From: Burkholderiales bacterium
GTDB taxonomy: Bacteria > Pseudomonadota > Gammaproteobacteria > Burkholderiales > Burkholderiaceae_C
Direction: 5' to 3'
NCBI GenBank assembly: GCA_028869035.1
Contig: JAGWTL010000094.1
Coordinates: 1-9,626, forward strand
DNA: 9,626 bases
Positions 1-6,278 of the stretch are shown piece by piece; position 1 is the first letter of the stretch, and the number at the start of each line of letters is the position of its first letter. The position numbers and the translations under genes were made by a program. The notes below the pieces were generated by a model. It saw only the letters and a list, made by a program, of their open reading frames with translations. It searched no databases and was not told the origin of the DNA.

Positions 1-890
1 GCGCGCCATGCGGCTTCGGCCGCGGCCACGACCTCGCGCGGATGCAGCAGCTTGAGGTTGAGGGCGGCGGAGAGGTGGGCGTGGTACAGCCAGGGCTCGC
101 CCGGCCAGATCGCGTCCTGCCAGTGGCCGAAATCAGCCAGGCGTTGCGTGATGAAGTCTTCCAAGGCTTGCAGGGCCTGCGCGCGCGTGACCGGCCAGGC
201 AAAGCTCTCCAGCGAGCCGGGGTGATGGGCAAAGCGCTGCTGCACCAGGACCATGAGCTCGCGCGTGATCGCGTCGGGCTCGAAGTGGCTGCGCGGCGGC
301 ACGAAACCCGGGCCCTGGGGGCCGAAGGCCTGGCGGTTGTCGGCGTCGAAGTTCCACTGGCCGCCGGCGGGCCGGTCCCCGTCCATCAGCACCTGGTGTT
401 TGCGGCGCTGCTCGCGGTAGAAATACTCCATGCGCAGGCTCTTGCGGCCTTGGGCGTGGGCGGCGAATTCGCGCACCGTGGTGTAGAAATGCCGGTCGTC
501 GCGGATCTCCAGGGGGATGCCGGCGGCCGCTGCCGTGGCTTGCAGGGCCTTGAGCACGCGCCAGTCGCCCGGCGCCGTCAGGATCAACTGCCGGGGCTGC
601 AAAGTGGCCAGGTCGTGCGCCAGCTGGGCCGCCAGGCTGCCCCGGTTGCCGGCGTCGTCCAGCCGGACGTAGTGCAGCGGCCGACCCGCCTGTCCCAGCG
701 CCTGCGCGAAATGGCGCATGGCGCTCAAGAAAAGCACGGTGCGGGCCTTGCCCGAGGGGATGTGGGTGGACTCCTCGGCCACCTCGGCCATCCAGACGCG
801 GTCCTGCGCGGGATCGAAGCCGTCGAAGGCGGCGGCCTGCGGGTCCAGCTGGTCACCCAGCACGAGCACGAGGGAGCGCAGCGCGCTCAT
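1..890 (-). CDS. Cryptochrome/photolyase family protein (iron-sulfur bacterial type), 3' end outside window
   Basis: This is probably a light-driven DNA repair flavoprotein of the bacterial (6-4) photolyase/cryptochrome class (DPRP family, PhrB-like). The first 296 residues are visible; relatives are about 500 long, so the C-terminal half is missing. The N-terminal Rossmann-like antenna domain opens with a SALRSLVLVLGDQLDP stretch, followed by SAMRHFA (56-62), PGDWRVLKAL (107-116) and the conserved GRKSLRMEYFYRE and QWNFDADNRQ blocks (148-160, 178-187). These match the order I recall in Agrobacterium PhrB. The helical FAD domain starts near residue 235. The four Fe-S cysteines and most FAD contacts lie beyond the edge, so repair competence cannot be judged. 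The start ATG (890-888) overlaps the stop of the upstream DUF2256 gene as ATGA, which supports both the start and translational coupling. Family assignment is secure; exact lesion specificity is inference. Confidence 0.93.
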   Translation of the reverse strand, partial: MSALRSLVLVLGDQLDPQAAAFDGFDPAQDRVWMAEVAEESTHIPSGKARTVLFLSAMRHFAQALGQAGRPLHYVRLDDAGNRGSLAAQLAHDLATLQPRQLILTAPGDWRVLKALQATAAAAGIPLEIRDDRHFYTTVREFAAHAQGRKSLRMEYFYREQRRKHQVLMDGDRPAGGQWNFDADNRQAFGPQGPGFVPPRSHFEPDAITRELMVLVQQRFAHHPGSLESFAWPVTRAQALQALEDFITQRLADFGHWQDAIWPGEPWLYHAHLSAALNLKLLHPREVVAAAEAAWR

Positions 891-1048
891 GGGGCGGGTC
901 GGGCGCGACGGCAGGCTTGCGAGCAGTACTTGACCTGCTCCCAGTTCTTCGCCCATTTCTTGCGCCAGCTCATGGGGCGGCCGCAGACGCTGCAGGGTTT
1001 GCCGGGCAGGGACTGCTTGTTGCCTTTGAAGTCTTTGGACGGGGTCAT
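887..1048 (-). CDS. DUF2256 family small zinc-ribbon-like protein
   Basis: This is a 53-residue basic protein with four cysteines arranged as CSVC (19-22) and CSQAC (42-46). They surround a tryptophan-rich core, GRPMSWRKKWAKNWEQVKYC. The pattern is that of DUF2256, a short family of unknown function predicted to bind one zinc ion; it often sits beside, or is fused to, photolyase/cryptochrome genes. The reading frame stays open far upstream and antisense to the next gene, but homologues are about 50 residues, so the ATG at 1048 is the sensible start. Only a weak purine stretch (GCAGG) precedes it. Its TGA overlaps the photolyase ATG by the ATGA arrangement, so the two are almost certainly one transcript with coupled translation. 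A role as a cofactor or nucleic-acid accessory of the photolyase is inference only. Confidence 0.9.
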   Translation of the reverse strand: MTPSKDFKGNKQSLPGKPCSVCGRPMSWRKKWAKNWEQVKYCSQACRRARPAP

Positions 1049-1309
1049 GGCCTGCGGGGTGGGGACGCGCAGAGTCGACTGTAGCGTCCCCCCTGCTTCT
1101 GTGCTGCCGTCGCCCGCATGACCCCTTGGCGCTGTCGGTGACCCTGCGGGCCGGGAATGCGGCAGGAATACCGGCTTTCGGGACTTATTCCCATCGTAGA
1201 CAGGGGCGCGAGCAGGCAACTCGATTAACATGTTCCGATACCCAAGGGCAGCAGGCAGGGACAGGAACGTCAGGCCGGTCCAGGCCAGCGGCCCGTCAAT
1301 ACATGTTCG
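1049..1309. promoter_or_regulatory. Divergent intergenic region between DUF2256-photolyase operon and GGDEF-EAL gene
   Basis: This 261-bp region must hold promoters for both directions; I find no convincing small gene in it. For the leftward operon a weak sigma70-like pair can be drawn on the minus strand: TTGCCT at 1219-1214 and TACGAT at 1198-1193, spacer 15 bp. That is shorter than ideal, so support is low. For the rightward gene no good -35/-10 pair and no strong ribosome binding site is visible. The motif ACATGTTC(C)GAT occurs at 1228-1239 and again at 1301-1311, about 73 bp apart; the second copy ends inside the start codon of the GGDEF-EAL gene. Confidence 0.35.
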
Positions 1310-4282
1310 ATGGATTCTGAAGACGACAAGGCGGAGATCACCCGACTGCGCGCGCAGCTGCGTGAGGCAGAACTGCGCCTGCAGCAGCGTGAGCGTGACT
1401 GGACCCTGCTGGAAAGCCAGCGTCGCCGTTCCGAGCAGATGTTCATCGCGGCTTTCGACGAAAGCCCCGAGGCCATCGGCCTGTCCCGCCTGAGCGATGG
1501 CCTGATCGTCGATGTGAACAAGGAGTGGCTGGTCGTCACCGGTTACACGCGCGAGGAAGTGATCGGCCACTCGGTGGTGGAGATCGGGCACTGGCCGGAC
1601 ACGGCCAGCCGCGAGGCCGCCATGGCCGAGCTGCGTATCAGCGGCCGCCTGTGCGACCGGGAGGTCATCCTCAGCCTCAAGGACAAGCGCAAGCGCCTGG
1701 TGCGTCTGAGCGGAACGCTGATCGAGGTGGATGGTGAGAAGCACATCCTGATGTACATCAAGGACATCACCGCCCAACGCATGGCCGAGGAGTCGGTGCG
1801 CTCTGGCGAGCTGGCCCTGGCGCTGGCCAATGACAAGCTCAGCCAGCAGCTGGCGCTGCATGAATTGACCGAGCGGCTGGCTGGCGTCGGCTACTGGATT
1901 GCCTCGGCCGATGGCCAGAGGATCGTCTGGTCCAAGGGGCTGAGGATGATCCGGGGGCTGGACCCGGACAACGCCCCGCCCATGACGAGCCGGCAGGCCC
2001 GCAGCTCCATCCATCCTGACGACCTGGCCCGCTTCATCGACGAACGCAGCAAGATGCGGGGGGTTCCTTTCGAGTACCGCGCGTTTCGCGCCGACGGCGC
2101 CGAGGTCTGGCTGCGTTCCAGCCTGCACCGCCAGATCAACAGCCGGGGTGAACCGATCGAATTCGGCGTGGTCCAGGACATCACGGCCGAGCGCCGGATC
2201 AACCGCGACCTGCAGGAGAAGCTGGAGTTCATCGAAAAGCTCACCAGCCGCGTTCCCGATGTGCTGTTCCAGTACCAGTACCACAAGGACGGACGGATCA
2301 CCTTTCCCTTCCTCAACGAAAGTGTGCGCACCCAGTTCGGCCTGGATCCGGAGATGGTTCGACGGGACGGTCGCAAGCTGCTGGCGGCCATCTACCCCGA
2401 GGACATCCCGGCCCTGTACGATTCCATGCGCGAGGCCCACAGTGACGGTGCGACCTGGCAGCACGAGTTCCGCGTCCGCGCCGCCGATGGCGGCACCCAC
2501 TGGATGAGGGGCAACGCCATCACCGTGCGCGAATCCGATGGCGAACTGTCCTCCTACGGCGTCATGCGCGAGTTTACCCAGCGCAAGATCGCCGAGACCC
2601 AGCTGGAGGAGAGCGAGGCCCGCTTTCGCAGCCTGACCGATCTTTCGTCCGACTGGTATTGGGAGATCGACGAGGATTTCCGATTCACCAGTTTCGTCGG
2701 CTACCGTGACGGCAAGTCCATCCTGACCCAGGAAGACAGCCTGGGCAAGACGCGCTGGGAACTCGGTGCGCTGAACCTGGGCCCGGAGGACTGGGACGCA
2801 CACCGCCGTGTGCTCGAATCGCACCAGCCCTTCCGTGACCTGGAACTGCAGCGCCTCGACGCCGAAGGCCAGCCTTACTGGGTGGCCGTCAGCGGCGCCC
2901 CCATCATCGACGACAAGGGGCGGTTCCGCGGCTACCGCGGCATCGGGCGTGACATCAGCAAACGCAAACGCGCCGAGGACGAGACCCAGCGTCTGGCTTT
3001 CTACGACACCCTGACCGGCCTGCCCAATCGCCGTCTGCTGATGGACCGGCTTTCGCATGCGCAGGTCACCAGCGCGCGTAATCGCCGTTACGGCGGCCTG
3101 TTCTTCATCGACCTGGACAATTTCAAGGACCTCAACGACACGCTGGGCCACGACGTCGGCGATCTGCTGCTCGAACAGGTGGCTTTGCGCCTGGTTTCCT
3201 GTCTGCGCGAGGGCGACACGGCCGCACGTTTCGGCGGCGACGAGTTTGTGGTGATGCTGGAAGACCTCAGCGAGAACGACGCCGATGCTGCGCGCCAGGC
3301 CGAGCTGGTGGCCGAGAAGATCCTCGCCCGCCTCAACGCCCCCTATGAGCTGGTGGGACGCCAGCACAACAGCTCACCCAGCATCGGCATCACGCTGTTC
3401 TGCGGCGCGGTGCTGGGTGTGGACGAGTTGCTCAAGCGCGCCGACGTGGCCATGTACCAGGCCAAGGCGGCCGGGCGCAACACGCTGCGCTTCTTCGATC
3501 CTGGCATGCAGGCCGCCGTGCTCGCGCGCGCCGCGCTCGACACCGACCTGCGCATGGGTCTGCAGCGCGAGGAGCTGCTGTTGCATTACCAGCCGGTGGT
3601 GGATGGGCGCAACCGCATCGTCGGTTACGAAGCGCTGCTGCGCTGGCGCCATCCGGGGCGCGGCATGGTGTCACCCGGTGAATTCATCGGCCTGGCCGAG
3701 CAGACCGGCCTGATTCTGTCGATCGGCCAGTGGGTGCTGCGCACGGCCTGCCGCCAGCTGGTGGCCTGGTCCGCGCAGCCGGTCACCCGCAAGCTGAGCC
3801 TGGCGGTCAACGTCAGCGCGCGCCAGTTCCGTCAGGCCGATTTCGTGAACCAGGTGCAGGCCGTGCTGGACGAAACCGGGGTCGACCCGCAGTACCTGAA
3901 GCTGGAGCTGACCGAGAGCGTGTTGATCAGCGACGTGGAAGACGCCATCCGCAAGATGGGTGCCTTGCGTGAGCGTGGCGTGCGTTTTGCGCTGGACGAC
4001 TTCGGTACGGGCTACTCATCGCTGAGTTATCTCAAGCGCCTGCCGCTGGACCAGCTCAAGATCGACCAGAGTTTCGTGCGCGACGTGCTGACCGATCCCA
4101 ACGACGCGGCCATCGTGCGCACCATCCTGGCCCTGGCGCAGAGCATGGACCTGCAGGCCGTGGCCGAGGGCGTGGAGACCGAGGGCCAGCGGCAGTTCCT
4201 GCTGGACAGCGGCTGCATGGTGTTCCAGGGTTACCTCTTCGGTTGCCCCGGGCCCTTGGGCCACACCGTCATCCCCGCTTAG
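1310..4282 (+). CDS. PAS-GGDEF-EAL cyclic-di-GMP turnover protein
   Basis: This 990-residue protein has no signal peptide or membrane segment, so it is probably cytosolic. Visible order: a charged coiled coil (about 5-42); four PAS-like sensor domains (about 43-160, 185-298, 305-428, 433-553), each ending in a DIT/EFT/DIS-type boundary; GGDEF (about 557-728); EAL (about 738-985). The GGDEF domain has DTLTGLPNRR (566-575), the metal site around D601/D603, the signature GGDEF at 642-646 and an upstream R633-x-x-D636 product-inhibition site. The EAL domain keeps EAL (774-776), N834, E866, DDFGTGYSS (896-904), K917, E953 and QGY (973-975). Both synthesis and hydrolysis of c-di-GMP therefore look possible. 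The PAS domains lack the NCRFLQ flavin motif of LOV photoreceptors; their ligand is unknown. The ATG at 1310 lacks a clear ribosome binding site, but no better in-frame start is seen. Confidence 0.95.
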   Translation: MDSEDDKAEITRLRAQLREAELRLQQRERDWTLLESQRRRSEQMFIAAFDESPEAIGLSRLSDGLIVDVNKEWLVVTGYTREEVIGHSVVEIGHWPDTASREAAMAELRISGRLCDREVILSLKDKRKRLVRLSGTLIEVDGEKHILMYIKDITAQRMAEESVRSGELALALANDKLSQQLALHELTERLAGVGYWIASADGQRIVWSKGLRMIRGLDPDNAPPMTSRQARSSIHPDDLARFIDERSKMRGVPFEYRAFRADGAEVWLRSSLHRQINSRGEPIEFGVVQDITAERRINRDLQEKLEFIEKLTSRVPDVLFQYQYHKDGRITFPFLNESVRTQFGLDPEMVRRDGRKLLAAIYPEDIPALYDSMREAHSDGATWQHEFRVRAADGGTHWMRGNAITVRESDGELSSYGVMREFTQRKIAETQLEESEARFRSLTDLSSDWYWEIDEDFRFTSFVGYRDGKSILTQEDSLGKTRWELGALNLGPEDWDAHRRVLESHQPFRDLELQRLDAEGQPYWVAVSGAPIIDDKGRFRGYRGIGRDISKRKRAEDETQRLAFYDTLTGLPNRRLLMDRLSHAQVTSARNRRYGGLFFIDLDNFKDLNDTLGHDVGDLLLEQVALRLVSCLREGDTAARFGGDEFVVMLEDLSENDADAARQAELVAEKILARLNAPYELVGRQHNSSPSIGITLFCGAVLGVDELLKRADVAMYQAKAAGRNTLRFFDPGMQAAVLARAALDTDLRMGLQREELLLHYQPVVDGRNRIVGYEALLRWRHPGRGMVSPGEFIGLAEQTGLILSIGQWVLRTACRQLVAWSAQPVTRKLSLAVNVSARQFRQADFVNQVQAVLDETGVDPQYLKLELTESVLISDVEDAIRKMGALRERGVRFALDDFGTGYSSLSYLKRLPLDQLKIDQSFVRDVLTDPNDAAIVRTILALAQSMDLQAVAEGVETEGQRQFLLDSGCMVFQGYLFGCPGPLGHTVIPA

Positions 4283-4297
4283 GGTTCCCCTCTGAAT

Positions 4298-4357
4298 CCG
4301 TTCGCCCTGAGCTTGTCGAAGGGCTCGCCGGGGCTTCGACAGGCTCGGCCCGAACGG
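4298..4357 (+). repeat. 60-bp palindromic (REP-like) element, copy A
   Basis: This imperfect inverted repeat has arms of about 24 nt: the left begins CCGTTCGCCCTGAGC, the right ends GGCTCGGCCCGAACGG, with inner sides TTGTCGAAG and CTTCGACAG. It fills most of the 99-bp gap between the converging GGDEF-EAL and suhB genes, a typical place for REP-like elements. RNA from either strand would fold into a strong hairpin, so it may act as a bidirectional terminator or transcript-end protector. A five-T run follows on the plus strand at 4379-4383, but about 21 nt beyond the stem, so a classical intrinsic terminator is not clearly present. A second copy, 55 of 60 bases identical, lies inverted inside trmJ. 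I recall such TTCGACAAGCTCAG-type repeats as common in Burkholderiales genomes. Confidence 0.85.
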
Positions 4358-4363
4358 ATATCG

Positions 4364-4383
4364 TCGAGCTCGATCAGGTTTTT
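4364..4383 (+). terminator. Possible weak terminator remnant after GGDEF-EAL gene
   Basis: A perfect 10-bp palindrome, TCGAGCTCGA (4364-4373), is followed by CAGG and five T residues (4379-4383) running into the suhB stop codon. As an RNA hairpin the stem would have almost no loop, so the T run may instead work with the larger hairpin just upstream. Weak support. Confidence 0.25.
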
Positions 4384-5287
4384 ATTCGAAAGCGCCCTGG
4401 TCACGCTCGTCGCCGTTGGCCGACGGCAGGCTGAGCTTGTCGGCGTTCTGGCGCGCCTCGGCCTTCTCGCCAGCGCCGGCGAACTTGCTGTACTTGTGCA
4501 GCAGGGGCACGAGCTGGCCGTAGATGCGCGGGGCGCCGGCCAGGCATTCCTTCTGTTCCAGGAAGTCGGATTCACCGGTGAAGTTGCCGACCAGGCCACC
4601 GGCCTCGGTGACCAGCAGGGAGCCGGCGGCCACGTCCCAGGGGCTCAGGCCGGTCTCGAAGAAGCCGTCGGTGAAACCGGCGGCCACATAGGCCAGGTCC
4701 AGCGCGGCCGCACCCGGGCGGCGCAGGCCGGCGGTGCGCTGCATGACGTCGCTCATCATGGCCAGGTAGGCCGGGAAGTTGTCGCCCTGGCGGAAGGGGA
4801 AACCGGTGGAGATCAGGCACTGCGAGAGCTGGGTGCGCTTGCTTACGCGGATGCGGCGCTCGTTCATGTAGGCGCCGCGGCCCTTGGTGGCCGTGAAGAG
4901 GTCGTTGCGCGAGGGGTCGTAGATGACGGCCTGCTCGACCTTGCCCTTGACGGCCAGCGCGATGCTCACGCAATAGACCGGGAAGCCGTGGATGAAGTTG
5001 GTGGTGCCGTCCAGCGGGTCGATGATCCAGACGTGGTCGGAATCCTGGGCGCCGCGTGTGCGGCCGGTTTCCTCGCCCCAGATGGCGTGGCCCGGGTAGG
5101 CGGTGAGCAGGGTCTCGATGATGGCCTCTTCGCTGGCGTGGTCCACCTCGGTCACAAAGTCGTTCACCTGCTTCTGCGAGACGCGCACGGCCTCGACGTC
5201 GAGCGCAGCGCGGTTGATGATGGCGCCGGCGGCGCGGGCGGCCTTGATGGCCACGTTGAGCATGGGGTGCAGATTGGGGGACGACAT
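4382..5287 (-). CDS. suhB: Inositol monophosphatase family protein SuhB
   Basis: This is a Mg2+-dependent inositol-1-phosphate phosphatase; the E. coli orthologue also joins the NusB/NusG rRNA antitermination complex. The 301-residue product shows the full metal and substrate signature: WGEETG (70-75, with E72 and E73), IDPLDGTTNF (89-98, metal ligands D90 and D93) and SPWDVAAG (215-222, D218). Compared with the roughly 267 residues of E. coli SuhB it has about 30 extra C-terminal residues, charged and rich in E, K, A and D. The ATG at 5287 gives the N-terminus MSSPNLHPMLNVAIKAAR; a second ATG at 5263 (MLNVAIK) is a possible alternative. No Shine-Dalgarno sequence stands out. A TAAAAT -10-like box on the minus strand at 5392-5387 would give a leader of about 90 nt. 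It converges on the GGDEF-EAL gene and diverges from trmJ. Confidence 0.95.
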   Translation of the reverse strand: MSSPNLHPMLNVAIKAARAAGAIINRAALDVEAVRVSQKQVNDFVTEVDHASEEAIIETLLTAYPGHAIWGEETGRTRGAQDSDHVWIIDPLDGTTNFIHGFPVYCVSIALAVKGKVEQAVIYDPSRNDLFTATKGRGAYMNERRIRVSKRTQLSQCLISTGFPFRQGDNFPAYLAMMSDVMQRTAGLRRPGAAALDLAYVAAGFTDGFFETGLSPWDVAAGSLLVTEAGGLVGNFTGESDFLEQKECLAGAPRIYGQLVPLLHKYSKFAGAGEKAEARQNADKLSLPSANGDERDQGAFE

Positions 5288-5411
5288 AAATTGTGGAGGC
5301 GTTGGGGGCGTAGCCGGTGGCGCTGCCCTGGAAGCTGAAGAGCGGGAAAGCCGGTCCGGCGATGCGGGCGGCGACAATAGGGCCAGATTTTACCCGCAGT
5401 GCCCGTTTTCC
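5288..5411. promoter_or_regulatory. Divergent suhB/trmJ control region
   Basis: This 124-bp region separates the divergent suhB and trmJ starts. On the minus strand TAAAAT (5392-5387) resembles a -10 box for suhB; no matching TTGACA-like box lies at 16-18 bp. No clear promoter for trmJ and no strong ribosome binding site before ATG 5412 is visible. Both neighbouring reading frames stay open across parts of this region, but only from TTG or distant starts that would add low-complexity proline-rich or non-conserved sequence. Confidence 0.4.
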
Positions 5412-6269
5412 ATGCCAACCAGCCCCCCAACCCCCGCATTTCGCACCCGTTTCGTGCTGATCCAGACCAGCCACGCCGGCAATGTGGGCGCCGCGGCCCG
5501 TGCCATCAAGGTCATGGGTTTCGACGAGCTGGTGCTGGTGGCGCCGCGCTGGGCCAATGTGCTGCGGCGCGAGGAAACCATCCAGCGCGCCAGCGGGGCG
5601 CTGGACGTGCTGGAAAACGCCCGCATCGTCGAGACCCTGGACGAGGCGCTGGAAGGCATGACCCATCTGTGCGCCACCGCCATGACCCCGCGCGACTTCG
5701 GCCCGCCCACCCGTGCGCCGCGTGAGCACTTCGCCCAGCTGGTGCGGACGGCCACGCCGGAAACGGGAACGCAGGGCCTGGCCTTCCTCTTCGGCTCCGA
5801 ACGCTTCGGCATGCGCAACGAGGACGTCTACCGCTGCCATGTGGCCCTGAGCATTCCGACCAATCCGAAGTTCGGTTCGCTCAACCTGGCCTCGGCCCTG
5901 CAGGTCATTGCCTATGAATGGCGTCTGGCCTTGGGCGGGTTTGCCCATTCCGTTCGCCCTGAATCGATTTCCGTTCGGGCTGAGCCTGTCGAAGCCCTTA
6001 CGAGCCCTTCGACAAGCTCAGGGCGAGCGGGGTCAGGCTCAGCCCGAACGGAGAAGGTGCGCGCCGACGCGCCCCAGGTGGCCGGGATGCTGGCGCACCT
6101 GGAGGAAGCCCTGGTGGCCGTGAATTTCCTCGACCCCGAGGCCCCCAAGAAGCTCATGCCGCGCCTCAACAGCCTCTTCAACCGTGCGGACCTGACACAG
6201 GAGGAAATCCATATCCTCAGAGGTGTCGCCAAAGCCATGCTGGAAACAGCGTCTCGGGCCAAGCGATAA
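5412..6269 (+). CDS. trmJ: tRNA (cytidine/uridine-32-2'-O)-methyltransferase TrmJ, with in-frame repeat-derived insert
   Basis: This is a SPOUT-class (SpoU/TrmH) RNA methyltransferase; TrmJ methylates the ribose of nucleotide 32 in the tRNA anticodon loop using S-adenosylmethionine. The 285-residue protein has the family motifs in order: QTSHAGNVGAAARAIKVMGF (18-37, motif 1), FLFGSERFGMRNED (125-138, motif 2) and IPTNPKFGSLNLASALQVIA (148-167, motif 3, the trefoil-knot SAM site). The C-terminal block EEIHILRGVAKAMLE (264-278) also fits E. coli TrmJ. Residues about 180-214 are not family-like: they are the translation of a nested palindromic element (5950-6051), placed in the linker between the SPOUT fold and the C-terminal helices. 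The frame remains open, so the protein is probably functional. Stop and cysE start are 9 bp apart, indicating an operon. The ATG at 5412 fits the family length; earlier starts do not. Confidence 0.93.
   Translation: MPTSPPTPAFRTRFVLIQTSHAGNVGAAARAIKVMGFDELVLVAPRWANVLRREETIQRASGALDVLENARIVETLDEALEGMTHLCATAMTPRDFGPPTRAPREHFAQLVRTATPETGTQGLAFLFGSERFGMRNEDVYRCHVALSIPTNPKFGSLNLASALQVIAYEWRLALGGFAHSVRPESISVRAEPVEALTSPSTSSGRAGSGSARTEKVRADAPQVAGMLAHLEEALVAVNFLDPEAPKKLMPRLNSLFNRADLTQEEIHILRGVAKAMLETASRAKR
5950..5962 (+). repeat. Left fragment of a disrupted palindromic element in trmJ
   Basis: These 13 bases, CCGTTCGCCCTGA, are identical to the first 13 bases of copy A and in the same orientation. 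The match stops abruptly, followed by ATCGATTT and then the inverted full copy. I read this as the left end of an outer element whose middle has been lost or replaced. Confidence 0.7.
5971..6030 (-). repeat. 60-bp palindromic (REP-like) element, copy B, inverted, inside trmJ
   Basis: The reverse complement matches copy A at 55 of 60 positions: one change in each arm and three adjacent changes in the loop region (TAA for CCG). It lies wholly in the trmJ coding frame and contributes about 20 codons without a stop. The two arms can pair over about 24 nt (20 matches), giving a strong hairpin in the trmJ mRNA. Confidence 0.85.
6034..6051 (+). repeat. Right fragment of a disrupted palindromic element in trmJ
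   Basis: The 18 bases CAGGCTCAGCCCGAACGG match the right end of copy A at 17 of 18 positions in the same orientation. They are the perfect reverse complement of 5971-5988, so this fragment could pair with the inner copy as an alternative stem. With 5950-5962 it frames the inverted copy B. Confidence 0.75.
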
Positions 6270-6278
6270 ACTGCCAGC

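Noticed and set aside
42..1121. Rightward open frame of 359 codons
   Set aside because: It is antisense to the photolyase and DUF2256 genes and has no recognisable family; the leftward frame has all the photolyase motifs.
1310..2970. LOV-type blue-light sensing by the PAS domains
   Set aside because: None of the four PAS-like domains contains the NCRFLQ-like cysteine motif needed for flavin adduct formation, so light sensing is not supported by sequence.
887..3367. Long leftward open frame of 826 codons covering the first part of the GGDEF-EAL gene
   Set aside because: It is antisense to a gene with clear PAS and GGDEF motifs, shows no recognisable domain, and is a product of high G+C codon bias. 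Only its last 53 codons (DUF2256) are a real gene.
4313..5338. Rightward open frame of 341 codons opposite suhB
   Set aside because: It is a shadow of suhB with no family motif, and its start lies inside the palindromic repeat.
5288..5377. N-terminal extension of suhB from a TTG at 5377
   Set aside because: It would add 30 proline- and serine-rich residues absent from the family and run through the probable promoter; ATG 5287 fits better.
5103..5411. N-terminal extension of trmJ from 5103
   Set aside because: It would overlap suhB on the opposite strand and add about 100 residues with no TrmJ counterpart; ATG 5412 matches the family length.
4572..5948. Leftward open frame of 458 codons spanning suhB and trmJ in other frames
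   Set aside because: It crosses two well-supported divergent genes and has a low-complexity G, R and P-rich sequence.
5950..6051. trmJ as a pseudogene broken by the repeat
   Set aside because: The frame continues without a stop, and the conserved C-terminal block (EEIHILRGVAKAMLE) follows in the same frame, so an intact protein is more likely.
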